A DNA stretch of 64,000 nucleotides, from contig CAZJLP010000021.1 in NCBI GenBank assembly GCA_964546955.1, positions 15,401 to 79,400 of the forward strand. Reading direction: 5' to 3'. How positions within the stretch are numbered: the stretch's first letter is position 1; each line of letters opens with the position of its first letter. Shown one piece after another: positions 43,808 through 52,272 of the stretch. The notes beneath the pieces are model-generated. The model was given only the letters and a program-made list of their open reading frames with translations. It had not been told where the DNA came from and ran no database searches. Both the position numbers and the translations under genes were made by a program. The DNA comes from CAZJLP01 sp964546955. GTDB taxonomy: Bacteria; Verrucomicrobiota; Verrucomicrobiia; Opitutales; Opitutaceae.

Positions 43808-44536
43808 ATGAGCGAAACGTTTCATTTCTCGACCACCGTTGCCTACGGGGACGTGGATCGACACGAGTGCGTTCACCTCGCCGGGATTTTCAAATTCCTA
43901 CAGGAAGCCGCAATCAGGCACGCCAACGCGTTCGACACCGGTACGCATGCGATTCGGACCCGCGGCGAAGCTTGGGTCCTCAACCGGGTGGCGGTTGGAA
44001 TTAATGCCTATCCTCGCTATGAAGATCCGCTGCGGATTGAAACGTGGTCGCGCGGGATAAGCGGTTTTCGCGGCTACCGCGAGTATCGCGTGTACGTCCG
44101 AGATCGGCCCATGATTTCAGCGTCGTCGCTGTGGATCTACGTCAATGTGACCGAGCGCGCGCCGGTGAGAGTTCCGCTGGAAATCGCGGAGAAGTTTCCT
44201 CCCACTGGCGAGGCCGCCTACAAAGCCGACATCGAACGGCTCAAAGTGGAGGTGCCCGAACTGGCTCGCAGCCTCCTGTATCAAGGAGCCCTGCGGTACT
44301 CGGACGTGGACAGCATGGGCCACGTCAACAACGCTGCCTACCTCGACCTCATCCAATCGGCGCTGGACAGGCACAAGGCTCCCCCCCACCCCCGTGGCGT
44401 GGAAATTAAATTCCAACGAGAAATTCCCGCGACATCGGAACGGGTCGATGTCGCGCTCGAGAGAAGAGAAGCCGACATTCGATTTCAGATTGCCGACGGA
44501 AACACCGTCTTTGCTGTCGGGCGAACCGTCGGATAA
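43808..44536 (+). CDS. acyl-ACP/acyl-CoA thioesterase, double hotdog
   Basis: 242 residues, comparable to bacterial FatA-like enzymes. Two hotdog folds: residues about 5-125 (AYGDVDRHECVHLAGIFKFLQEAAIRHA) and 150-240 (LRYSDVDSMGHVNNAAYLDLIQSAL). The second half has the DxDxxxHVNNxxYL pattern holding the catalytic Asn/His. It would release fatty acids from ACP or CoA carriers. The CBS gene ends 62 bases before, so they may be co-transcribed, although the link between them is unclear. Confidence 0.9.
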   Translation: MSETFHFSTTVAYGDVDRHECVHLAGIFKFLQEAAIRHANAFDTGTHAIRTRGEAWVLNRVAVGINAYPRYEDPLRIETWSRGISGFRGYREYRVYVRDRPMISASSLWIYVNVTERAPVRVPLEIAEKFPPTGEAAYKADIERLKVEVPELARSLLYQGALRYSDVDSMGHVNNAAYLDLIQSALDRHKAPPHPRGVEIKFQREIPATSERVDVALERREADIRFQIADGNTVFAVGRTVG

Positions 44537-44569
44537 GATGACGCAGTCCAAGACAGGGCAGGGACAGAT

Positions 44570-45364
44570 CTACGCTCGCAGAATAGGTCCGCCCTCAGTT
44601 TCGAAATGAGAGAGCGATCGCCGCTGATCCTCCTCTCGGAGCGGCTCCGAGGGGTCAACTAACGGGGCGGCACGCAAGCTGTCGCCCGTAAAAGGAACGC
44701 TCACGGTGCGCGTTTCGCGATCGTAGTGCCATCCTTCCGCCAGCGGCACGACATGGACGTTTCCGACAGCCCAGACGGTCGTGACGCCAGCGAAAAGGGG
44801 CCGGCCTTCACCGTCGCGCCAAACCGTATGAACCAGGCCTACCTTGTCGCCATTCGCCTCGACCGCGATATAACCGACGATTCCGTCCTCATTCCGTGCC
44901 AGCCTCTCCCATGCCGCACGGGTCGCGTGCTTCGCTTCGTCCCAGGGAAGCGAATCCGGGCTGCGCAATTCCTCATAGTGGTCTCTCAACTCTGCTTCGC
45001 GCTCCTCGAACGAGCCAGGCGGCTGCCGCCGCCCGTATCCTTGGTACCCCACCCGGTACGCTTCGATAAAGTCGTCATAGGGCCGTTCCTTCGCGTACGG
45101 CTGCCGCGAATGTTGTTCGCGCCAATAGTCCGCTTCATCACTGGGCCGTCGCGCTTCCGCGAGCCCCTTGCCGGCCAAGGCTCCGACGATAAGGCCGCCG
45201 AACGCGGCCAGCGGAATAGCTATCGGCCCGACCGCGGCCAGGGCGATGGCAGCGCCGGCCGCTGCCCCGGCCGTCGCGCCCGTGCCGACTGCTGTGCGGG
45301 CCTCATCGGGGTGAACTTGCGAACGAGGAGAGGGCTCTAGATTGTGGCTAGTTTCGGGGGTCAT
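44570..45364 (-). CDS. hypothetical protein with glycine-zipper membrane segment
   Basis: 264 residues. A Gly/Ala-rich hydrophobic stretch at about 26-66 (GATAGAAAGAAIALAAVGPIAIPLAAFGG) resembles a glycine-zipper segment. A charged helical part follows (EADYWREQHSRQPYAKERPYDDFIEAYRVGYQGY), like the stress-related proteins in some acidobacterial and verrucomicrobial genomes. The C-terminal half (VGYIAVEANGDKVGLVHTVW) looks like a small beta domain. It is last in a three-gene set and overlaps the gene before by 17 bases. Function unknown. Confidence 0.75.
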   Translation of the reverse strand: MTPETSHNLEPSPRSQVHPDEARTAVGTGATAGAAAGAAIALAAVGPIAIPLAAFGGLIVGALAGKGLAEARRPSDEADYWREQHSRQPYAKERPYDDFIEAYRVGYQGYGRRQPPGSFEEREAELRDHYEELRSPDSLPWDEAKHATRAAWERLARNEDGIVGYIAVEANGDKVGLVHTVWRDGEGRPLFAGVTTVWAVGNVHVVPLAEGWHYDRETRTVSVPFTGDSLRAAPLVDPSEPLREEDQRRSLSHFETEGGPILRA

Positions 45365-45686
45365 AAGGTGATGGGAAATGGACGGACAGATGGTAATCCT
45401 CCGTGGGATTGCTCGCCATCAACGACGCCATCTGCGCGTCGGTGAGAGGAACAGTGACGATGTGAAGTCGAGCCGGCGAATCCTCCACGATCACCGCCAG
45501 TGAGGGGCCCTCCTGATCTCCGGCGACATCGCGGACCTTGATCGTCCCCGCATAACTGAGGATGGGTTGATCGTAAAAACTCACCCGTACGATCCGGCCC
45601 GCCAGACGGGAAAGATCGGCTGGCGACAAAGGCGCCCCTTTGCCGGACTCGGCGGTCAGGTGGGAGGTTTTCGAATCCTCGTTCAC
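45348..45686 (-). CDS. small hypothetical protein
   Basis: 112 residues starting at GTG 45686, which overlaps the TGA of the gene before (GTGA). The core is beta-rich (GRIVRVSFYDQPILSYAGTIKVRDV, PARLHIVTVPLTDAQM) and soluble. I know no family. Tight packing with both neighbours supports it being real. Confidence 0.7.
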   Translation of the reverse strand: MNEDSKTSHLTAESGKGAPLSPADLSRLAGRIVRVSFYDQPILSYAGTIKVRDVAGDQEGPSLAVIVEDSPARLHIVTVPLTDAQMASLMASNPTEDYHLSVHFPSPYDPRN

Positions 45687-45907
45687 GAGTTAAGTCCGCG
45701 GTTCACGCCCTGTTCGGGGCGATCTTTGCGGTGTCGCGGGTTGTGCTCGACATTGCCGCCTCCGCCCGGCGCCGTTTCATCGCGGCGTTCACGCGCGTTC
45801 GAATTCTTCGGCGGGATTTCGTCCAGCGGCACAGTCTTTCCGGTTTTGTCCTGCCGTGGATTCTTGGCGCTCCCTTGATTCGTCGTCGTGCTGTGATCGG
45901 GTTCCAT
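45683..45907 (-). CDS. small, highly charged hypothetical protein
   Basis: 74 residues, rich in Lys, Arg, Asn, Pro and Gly (KNPRQDKTGKTVPLDEIPPKNSNARERRD) and without a hydrophobic core, so probably intrinsically disordered. It is the first of three overlapping genes ending at 44570, which are probably expressed together, perhaps as a stress set. Its coding status rests on the overlap and on the clean start. Confidence 0.6.
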   Translation of the reverse strand: MEPDHSTTTNQGSAKNPRQDKTGKTVPLDEIPPKNSNARERRDETAPGGGGNVEHNPRHRKDRPEQGVNRGLNS

Positions 45908-45997
45908 AGCCCATCATAAACTCGACAGGCGCCGCTGTCTTGCGGCTGCAGCACTGAAATCCATCAGAGGCAGCCGCCCCACGGTTCTGTCCGGAGA

Positions 45998-46771
45998 ATG
46001 CCGGGCAACGGTCGGCGAAAGCCATTGCGCCCTTCCTCGCCGCAACAATGCTCGCTTTCGATGAGTCGCGAGATGTGTTATCGCTGTTTCTGGCCTAAAC
46101 CGCTCTGTTGGTGTCGCTCCATTCAGCCGATGGAGACGCAAACGCGCTTCGTCTTCTTGATGCATCCAAAGGAGTTCAAGGAGGAGAAGGCAGGCACCGG
46201 ACGCCTGACGCACCTGTGTCTTCCCAATAGCGAACTCCATATGGGGATCGCGTTTGACAACGATGACTCCGTCCAAGCGCTTATCACGTCACCGTCTCAT
46301 TTTCCGGTTCTGCTCTATCCCGGCCCGCAGGCGCTCAATTTGTCGGAAGGCCAGCTCGCCCCCATCGATGTAGGATCGCGGCGGCTTGTGGTTTTCCTGC
46401 TCGATGCGACCTGGACCGGCGCGCGCAAGATGTTGCGCCTGAGTCCCAGCCTCCAGCGCCTTCCACGCATCATGTTCACGCCCGCTGCTCCGAGCCGGTA
46501 TGTGATCAAACAACAGCCCCACCCCGCCTGCCTGTCTACGCTGGAAGCGACGCATGAACTGCTCCTGGCGTTGGAGCGTTCGGGTTTGGACCGCTATACT
46601 CGCCCCGCGCAGTTGCTCGATCTGTTCGAGCGCATGCAAACCTACCAGTTGAAGTGCGCCTCCGACCCGAACCGCGTCGGCTATCGACATCGCGCCTACA
46701 GCGATCCTTCGCGGCGCGCGGCGCCCCTAGGCAAGAGTGGTGCTCGCCGCAGAAAAATGTTCGGCAGTTGA
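45998..46771 (+). CDS. DTW-domain tRNA-uridine aminocarboxypropyltransferase
   Basis: 257 residues from ATG 45998; ATG 46061 (MSREMCYRCFWPKP) also fits. A Cys cluster (C27, C30, C37, C39) may bind metal. The DTW block reads LVVFLLDATWTGARKMLRLSP (Asp136, Thr138, Trp139), and QQPHPACLSTLEATHELLLALE follows. DTW proteins such as E. coli TapT add the acp group to uridine in tRNA using SAM. The tail is basic. It is two bases upstream of a DUF1294 gene and divergent from the small-protein set. Confidence 0.92.
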   Translation: MPGNGRRKPLRPSSPQQCSLSMSREMCYRCFWPKPLCWCRSIQPMETQTRFVFLMHPKEFKEEKAGTGRLTHLCLPNSELHMGIAFDNDDSVQALITSPSHFPVLLYPGPQALNLSEGQLAPIDVGSRRLVVFLLDATWTGARKMLRLSPSLQRLPRIMFTPAAPSRYVIKQQPHPACLSTLEATHELLLALERSGLDRYTRPAQLLDLFERMQTYQLKCASDPNRVGYRHRAYSDPSRRAAPLGKSGARRRKMFGS

Positions 46772-46773
46772 TC

Positions 46774-47142
46774 ATGTACGTCCCCATTCTTCTCCTCTTG
46801 CTAGTCCTGCCCGGCTGGGCGCTGTGCTGGCTCGTGCCCGTCTTGGCGATCAATCCGGTCATAGTTCTGGCAGCGACAGGAGCCGTGTCGTCGATCGCCT
46901 ACGGATTTTACGCGGTCGACAAACGCCGCGCCGAACGCGGCCACCGCCGAATCCCCGAGGCAATGCTCCACCTGCTCGCTTTAGCGGGCGGCTGGCCGGG
47001 CGCTTTTCTCGCGCAACATCGAGTCCGTCACAAAAATGCCAAGCTCTCATTCCAATTGGTGTTCTGGACGATCGTGGCGCTCCACGAAGCAGCTGCCTTC
47101 CTCTGGTTGCGATCTCAGGGCCAATTGGGCGGTAACATTTAG
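46774..47142 (+). CDS. DUF1294 membrane protein
   Basis: 122 residues from ATG 46774, two bases after the DTW stop. There are three or four helices (VPILLLLLVLPGWALCWLVPVLAINPVIVLAATGAV, MLHLLALAGGWPGAFLAQ, FQLVFWTIVALHEAAAFLWL). The family core YAVDKRRAERGHRRIPEAMLHLLALAGGWPGAFLAQHRVRHKN-type block is intact (KRRA, RxRxxE/GGWPGA, HK). The function of DUF1294 is unknown. Co-transcription with the tRNA-modifying gene is likely. Confidence 0.9.
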   Translation: MYVPILLLLLVLPGWALCWLVPVLAINPVIVLAATGAVSSIAYGFYAVDKRRAERGHRRIPEAMLHLLALAGGWPGAFLAQHRVRHKNAKLSFQLVFWTIVALHEAAAFLWLRSQGQLGGNI

Positions 47143-47201
47143 ATTGGCGGTAGGCGAGGCCCCCCCCTCGATGAGCTCGGCACCTTGAGTCTTTCGGCTC
47201 C

Positions 47202-47217
47202 GCTCAGGACCCTGAGC
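47202..47217. terminator. small hairpin between convergent genes
   Basis: GCTCAG-GACC-CTGAGC lies in the 255-base gap between two converging genes. No T-run is present. It is followed by CTTGTCGAACGGGCCTGTCG, which looks like part of a dispersed palindrome. It may serve as a 3' end for either transcript or simply be repeat-derived. Confidence 0.35.
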
Positions 47218-47397
47218 TTGTCGAACGGGCCTGTCGAAACGGTGGACCCGCCCGTCTACGCAAGTGAGGCAGTTTGCTCGTCTGTCTCCAGGGACGGTCC
47301 GTCAATCGGCCTTGCCCTCGCTGTGGAGAATAACGCTTTTCGCAAATTGGGCGTGCTAGAGTCAGCCCGAAAATCGCGCCGACAAATAGCTCCGGTC

Positions 47398-48018
47398 TCA
47401 GTGCGTCGTCCCGGCCCGCCGGTCGGTCAGGCGATCGATCCACGCGAGTGCGACCGCGGAGCCGACAAAGGTCAGATGGATGACCACCTGCCACAGCATG
47501 GTCGAGTCTTTCATGTGCGGTGCGTTGATGAAGGTTTTCAACAAGTGGATGGAGGAAATGCCGATCAACGCCATCGCGAGCTTCACTTTCAGGATACCGG
47601 CGTTCACGTGGGACAACCATTCAGGCTGGTCCGGATGATTCTGCAGGTTCAGCCGTGACACAAACGTCTCGTACCCGCCGACGATCACCATGATCAGGAG
47701 ATTTGCGATCATCACCACATCGATCAGGCCAAGCACGATGAGCATCACGTAAGTTTCCGTACCCGTCGTTGAGGCCATCACTGCGCCATGTGCCCCCGCT
47801 TCAGCCGCGGCGGCCGGCACTTCGCCCACTCCCACGCCGGCAGGGGGTGGATGTCCCAGCAGGGCGAACGCGATCAAATGCCAGAGCTCCACGAAAAACC
47901 GCCACACGTAGACGCACTGCGCCACGATCAAACCGAGATAAAGCGGAGCCTGCAGCCAGCGGCTGAGGAAGATCAGGTTGGATAGGGGACGCGCGCCCGC
48001 GGGCCGAGTGTCAGACAT
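47398..48018 (-). CDS. UPF0114 (YqhA/TIGR00645) membrane protein
   Basis: 206 residues from ATG 48018; the longer open frame upstream runs into the GH43 gene region and lacks a family-like start. Helices lie at about 22-42, 95-118, 137-156 and 168-190 (PLYLGLIVAQCVYVWRFFVELWH, YVMLIVLGLIDVVMIANLLIMVIVGGYETF). The HVNAGILKVKLAMALIGISSIHLLKTFI segment is typical. A Gly/Ala-rich loop (GVGVGEVPAAAAEAGAHGA) between helices is an insertion. The function of the family is unknown. Confidence 0.9.
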   Translation of the reverse strand: MSDTRPAGARPLSNLIFLSRWLQAPLYLGLIVAQCVYVWRFFVELWHLIAFALLGHPPPAGVGVGEVPAAAAEAGAHGAVMASTTGTETYVMLIVLGLIDVVMIANLLIMVIVGGYETFVSRLNLQNHPDQPEWLSHVNAGILKVKLAMALIGISSIHLLKTFINAPHMKDSTMLWQVVIHLTFVGSAVALAWIDRLTDRRAGTTH

Positions 48019-48146
48019 AGAGAAGCGTGGTCTAGAGGCAGGAGCCCGCGTTTGTCGAACCCTCGTTTGTGAAATCGTGACCGGAAGGCTCGCAATCCCA
48101 ACAGGCCGCCGCCACCGTTCCGCCACGCGAAGCTCGGCTCGACGCT

Positions 48147-49232
48147 CTACTCCCCCACCGCTGCCGCGAGCATCTCTCGAGCCGCCGCCGCAGCAGGCCG
48201 GCGCACTGGTGCATTGACCGGGAGTGGCGAGCCGAATTCCGGCCAGCCGTCGGCATTCCAGGCAAAAGGCTGGGCCCTCACCTCTCGATCCTTCCAGCCC
48301 GGACCGCGACGGGTCTTCGCGTGATAGAAGATCCAATCTTCCGCGCCGTCGGGCGTAGTAAGAAATCCGCAATGGCCGAGGCCCCACGCGTGTTCGTTGT
48401 GTCCGAAAACCCGCCCCACTTTGCGCCACGAGGCCGGGTTCATTAGATCGCCGCCTTCGTGCACCAGAAGGCCAAGGCAGTAATCCTGGGTCCAGGACGC
48501 ACTGGCGGAATAGACAATGAACGTCCGCCCATTGCGCCGCAGAATTTGTGGCCCCTCGCACAACGGCAGGCCATTGCGCTCCCAACATTGATCCGGCGCG
48601 CTCAGCAGGACGCGGGGACCGGTCAACTCGGTCGGCGACGCCATCCGCGAAATGTAGAGATTCTGCTGCCCATCGACTTGTCCCGGCCAGCCAGACCAGA
48701 CGAAGAACCGCTCGCCGCGATCGTCCGAAAATACCGTCCCGTCAATTGCCCAGCCCTGAGTATCCAGTTCACCGACCAGTTCGTAGGAACTGAGGACGTC
48801 GCCGGTTTTCGAGGCGAGCACCCACATGCGATGATTCTCGTTCTTGCCGTCGTCGGCGGCGAAATAGATGTAGCAACGGCCGTCCAGAACATGCAGTTCC
48901 GGCGCCCAAATGTGCCGCGACTGGGGGCCCTTGCGCGGAGGCGACCATACACAAATCCGCGGCGAATCGGCAAAACCCGTGAAGTCTTCCGCGACCCGCA
49001 GAAAGATGCCAGCAGGGGTGGACTCGCAATAGTAATATTGTCCGCCAATCCAGCTCACATGCGGATCCTGGGCGGGAGCCTGCAGGATGGGATTCGTGAA
49101 CGTACCGGCTGGCGCACGGACCGCGTCGACCGGACCGGCAAGCGCGGAAGCGAGAAGGAAGGTGGACAGGCGCGATGAATGCCTCAGGGGCAAGGCGGCA
49201 CGAACCGGGTGAGCAACACAATGGGTCAGCAC
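48147..49232 (-). CDS. secreted glycoside hydrolase family 43 enzyme
   Basis: 361 residues from GTG 49232, with a hydrophobic signal (LSTFLLASALAGPVDA). The five-bladed propeller of GH43 is indicated by the triad: Asp56 in NPILQAPAQDPHV (base), Asp164 in WAIDGTVF (pKa modulator) and Glu226 in PLCEGPQI (acid), with SRHIWAPELHVLDG and HCGFLTTPDGAEDWIFYHA. GH43 enzymes act on arabinan, arabinoxylan and related glycans. With the CE15-like esterase it suggests degradation of plant hemicellulose. Confidence 0.9.
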   Translation of the reverse strand: MLTHCVAHPVRAALPLRHSSRLSTFLLASALAGPVDAVRAPAGTFTNPILQAPAQDPHVSWIGGQYYYCESTPAGIFLRVAEDFTGFADSPRICVWSPPRKGPQSRHIWAPELHVLDGRCYIYFAADDGKNENHRMWVLASKTGDVLSSYELVGELDTQGWAIDGTVFSDDRGERFFVWSGWPGQVDGQQNLYISRMASPTELTGPRVLLSAPDQCWERNGLPLCEGPQILRRNGRTFIVYSASASWTQDYCLGLLVHEGGDLMNPASWRKVGRVFGHNEHAWGLGHCGFLTTPDGAEDWIFYHAKTRRGPGWKDREVRAQPFAWNADGWPEFGSPLPVNAPVRRPAAAAAREMLAAAVGE

Positions 49233-49303
49233 CCGTCACTTATCGACGCCGCATTCCGCACCTTTAGCCTCTTGGCCCCCCAATGGCCGATTAAAATAGT
49301 GCG

Positions 49304-49330
49304 AAAAAAGGGCGGCCTTTATGGCCGCCC
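49304..49330 (-). terminator. intrinsic terminator of the DUF4870 gene
   Basis: Read on the minus strand: a perfect 8 bp stem (GGGCGGCC / GGCCGCCC) with a 5-base loop, followed directly by six Ts. It ends the transcript of the gene at 49355-49714, 25 bases after its stop. It is the clearest Rho-independent terminator in the window. Confidence 0.9.
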
Positions 49331-49354
49331 GTATGCTCACGAACAAAGAGAGAT

Positions 49355-49714
49355 TTAGCCGATGAGGCGCAGGGTGACCGGATACCGGTAGACTACCCCC
49401 TCCGTCGACTTGACCGCGGCAACAATCGCAAAGATCAACCCGATAGCCCAGAGGGCGAACAAAAGCGCGAATCCGATCAGAATAGCGCAGAAGGGAATCG
49501 CGATCAGGGTGTAGATGAACAAGGAGATATGAAAATTAAGCGCTTCTTTGGCATGCTCGGCCACATACGGAGAGTCGTCGCGCATGACCAGATATACCAC
49601 GAGTGGAAACAGGAACGGTGCGGCAAAAAACCCGGAGAGGTGCGAAAGCACACTCCAGAGCTTGTCGTTGCCGGACAAAACGGACGGCGAAGCCGCGGGA
49701 ATTTCAGTCGTCAT
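49355..49714 (-). CDS. DUF4870 (Tic20-like) membrane protein
   Basis: 119 residues. It has the family features: WSVLSHLSGFFAAPFLFPLVVYLVM, then HAKEALNFHISLFIYTLIAIPFCAILIGFALLFALWAIGLIFAIVAA-type helices (three) and a short charged end (YRYPVTLRLIG). The conserved AKEALNF motif is present. Function unknown. It is monocistronic with a strong terminator. Confidence 0.93.
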   Translation of the reverse strand: MTTEIPAASPSVLSGNDKLWSVLSHLSGFFAAPFLFPLVVYLVMRDDSPYVAEHAKEALNFHISLFIYTLIAIPFCAILIGFALLFALWAIGLIFAIVAAVKSTEGVVYRYPVTLRLIG

Positions 49715-49957
49715 TTCTCAGGTAAGGTTGACCGCAGAATCGCGGACAACCCCATCTTAGCACATTCGCTGCTTCCCGCCATTACAGCGCGGAGGCGCTT
49801 TTCTATTCGCCCGGCCGGGTGGTGGCCTGGGGATGAGCCCCCTGCACTGCTTGTACTCCCTTCTGCGTCTTCCGCCCTTCCGAGGCGGGAGATTTCGAGA
49901 AGACGGTCCCTCCTTTCCGGGATTGCACGCGCGGCGTCCGCCCGCTAACTCGCTCGT

Positions 49958-50689
49958 ATGGGACGTCAATGGCTCCACGCAAAGCGCGCGATCGTGAACC
50001 TCAAAAAAGGTCAGGTCGTGGGCAAGATCGTCAAGGAAATCACCGTCGCCGCCAAACTGGGCGGCGCGGATGTCGCGGCCAACGCGCGTCTCTTTGCCGC
50101 TGTTGAAAAGGCCCGAAAGCAAAGCGTGACGCGCGACGTGATCGAGCGTGCGATCAAAAAAGGGGCCGGGATTGGCGACGACAAACTCGTCTTGGACCAC
50201 ATCGTTTTCGAGGGTTATGCGCCGCACAAGGTGCCGGTCATCGTGGAGGTCATGACAGACAATCACCAACGTGTGACCCCTGAAATCCGCGTCCTCTTCA
50301 AACGCGGGGTTCTCGGCAACGCCGGCAGCAACAAATTCCTGTTCGATCACGTGGGGCTGGTGGAAGCTCACCACACCGATGTGAACTCGGATCTGGAAGC
50401 CGCGGCCATCGAGGCGGGAGCCAACGAATTCGAAGCGCTCACACATGCCCAAAACGACGATATTCCGGAAGGTCATGCCGGCGCCCGATTCATCACCGAG
50501 CGCACTGCTGTGCACGCTGTCTCTGTCTGGCTCAAGGAGCATGGGTGGTCGGTGGTCACGAGCGAAATCGGCTACGTGGCCAAGCAGTTCCCCGAGTTGG
50601 ATGACGCCGCGCGAGCGGAAGTCGGTGAATTTCTGCAGTCACTCGAGGATCACGACGAAGTGCAGCGCGTCTGGGCCGCTGTGAAGTGA
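49958..50689 (+). CDS. YebC/PmpR-family DNA-binding regulator or translation factor
   Basis: 243 residues. It follows the YebC fold: a helical N-terminus (MGRQWLHAKRAI, KIVKEITVAAKLGGADVAANARLFAAVEKARKQSVTRDVIERAIKK) and then VFEGYAPHKVPVIVEVMTDNHQRVTPEIRVLFKRGVLGN-type block. The start differs from the usual MAGHSKWANIKHRK and is closer to YeeN-type proteins. Known members act as transcriptional regulators or relieve ribosome stalling. The next gene starts inside its stop codon (GTGA). Confidence 0.92.
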   Translation: MGRQWLHAKRAIVNLKKGQVVGKIVKEITVAAKLGGADVAANARLFAAVEKARKQSVTRDVIERAIKKGAGIGDDKLVLDHIVFEGYAPHKVPVIVEVMTDNHQRVTPEIRVLFKRGVLGNAGSNKFLFDHVGLVEAHHTDVNSDLEAAAIEAGANEFEALTHAQNDDIPEGHAGARFITERTAVHAVSVWLKEHGWSVVTSEIGYVAKQFPELDDAARAEVGEFLQSLEDHDEVQRVWAAVK

Positions 50690-52272
50690 TCTCCGCTCCG
50701 CATCGCGGGATCTGCATTGGTCTTGCTATTCTGATCGGCGCAACCCTCTGGGCAGCCTGGTCGACCCTCGATCGCGGGTTCATCGGGGACGACTTCGGCT
50801 ATATCGCCCGTTTCGGCCGAATGCCTCTTTCAGGATGGCCGATGCTCTTCACGCGCGACTGGTCCGGTGGCATCTGGGGTTTGCCGCTGCCGGAATTGCG
50901 CCCCTTCGCCGCCCTTAGCTTCGCAATCGACGGGCGAGTTTGGGGCGTGAACCCGCTCGGTTTCCACCTGACGAATTGGCTGCTTTACCTGACCGGCGCG
51001 ATTTTGGTCTCCTGCATCGCACACCGCCTCCAACCGAATCCTCGCTGGCTCGGGGTCGCAGCCGGGCTGATCTTTGCCTTGCATCCGGCTCACGCCGAGC
51101 CGGTAGCCTGGATCACCGGTCGTGTCGATTTGCTCGCCACGATGTTTTATCTCGCCGCCTTCCTGAGTGCGATCGTCTACCATCAGACCGGCGCTCCACG
51201 AGCACTCGCCGCATCGTGGGGTGCTTACTTCATTGGAGTATTTTCAAAGGAGTTTTGCCTCACGCTTCCCCTGCTCGTCTTGGCCTGGGTCCTCATTTTT
51301 CGCGCCGAACTGAGCTCGGCGCGCCGGAAGTTCATGACCCTTCTGGCCGGATGGTTGGCGGTGGTCGCGATTTACTGGCTGTGCCGCCACCTGGCCTTTG
51401 GGAATGTGGGGGCGCCGCCGCGATCCTCCAATGTGCTCAGCGCCGAGTTCCTTACCCGTCAAATCGACTACCTCAGCTGGATGATTCCACCGCTGTACTC
51501 GTGGATAATCCACGCACGAGCCGCTCTTTCCGAACACGCGGGATGGATCGTCGCATCCACGGCGATCCTTTTGGGGTTGGCCTGCGCCGCGCTGCGCTGG
51601 CGCTGCGGTTCGACTTCCCGCGGCTGGCGCGCGCTTCTTTGCTTCGGCCTCGTCTGGTATTGGATCTCAACCCTCCCGCTGGTCGTGGCGAGCTACTTCT
51701 CCCCGCGTCATCTCTATTTGGCCACGGCCGGAGCCTGCATCGCGGTCGTCGTCGTCGCGGCCGACGTCTTCCGGGCCCGCTGGGCGGCGCTTTCTGCGGT
51801 CGGTGTCGCCGCCCTTCTTTGCGGCCTGCGCTACCATGAAGCCATTAAGCCATGGCGGCACGCGGCCAAAGTATCGGAACTCGTGCTTCAAAAAACGATG
51901 GAAACGCGGAGTGCGGCTCCGGACGCACTGATCGTATTGGACGCTCCGCCGACCTACGAGGGCGCGTGGATGTGGGCATGGGCCACCCCGTTTGCTCTCG
52001 AACCCCCGTTTGTCGACTCACCTCTCCACCCTGTGCTCGAGCATCCCGAAGTCTATGCGGAACCGCACCGCTGGCGGGGCCGCCCCGTCTTTCAGTTGCT
52101 GCGCGCCGCGCCCCGGATCGCTCTCGTTCGCGTAACCGGGAAGGGAACCGTAGCGGTGGATCTTCTCGACCCGAATCGGAGCGTCCCCGCGACCGAGCAA
52201 TTCCTGCGCGACCTGGATTCGCTCGACAGCGTCCAAGCCTGGGAACAATTCATGCGTCGCCTGCAGCCATGA
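50686..52272 (+). CDS. GT-C-type membrane glycosyltransferase-like protein
   Basis: 528 residues starting at GTG 50686, overlapping the YebC stop. About ten to eleven helices are spread through residues 10-390. The first extracytoplasmic loop carries GFIGDDFGYIARFGR (Asp pair), as in GT-C enzymes using polyprenyl-phosphate sugars, and ALHPAHAEPVAWITGRVDLLATMFYL matches the bacterial GT39/O-mannosyl-like pattern. A soluble C-terminal domain follows (about 400-528). The following GT2 gene, overlapping by four bases, probably makes its lipid-linked sugar donor. Confidence 0.85.
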   Translation: MISAPHRGICIGLAILIGATLWAAWSTLDRGFIGDDFGYIARFGRMPLSGWPMLFTRDWSGGIWGLPLPELRPFAALSFAIDGRVWGVNPLGFHLTNWLLYLTGAILVSCIAHRLQPNPRWLGVAAGLIFALHPAHAEPVAWITGRVDLLATMFYLAAFLSAIVYHQTGAPRALAASWGAYFIGVFSKEFCLTLPLLVLAWVLIFRAELSSARRKFMTLLAGWLAVVAIYWLCRHLAFGNVGAPPRSSNVLSAEFLTRQIDYLSWMIPPLYSWIIHARAALSEHAGWIVASTAILLGLACAALRWRCGSTSRGWRALLCFGLVWYWISTLPLVVASYFSPRHLYLATAGACIAVVVVAADVFRARWAALSAVGVAALLCGLRYHEAIKPWRHAAKVSELVLQKTMETRSAAPDALIVLDAPPTYEGAWMWAWATPFALEPPFVDSPLHPVLEHPEVYAEPHRWRGRPVFQLLRAAPRIALVRVTGKGTVAVDLLDPNRSVPATEQFLRDLDSLDSVQAWEQFMRRLQP

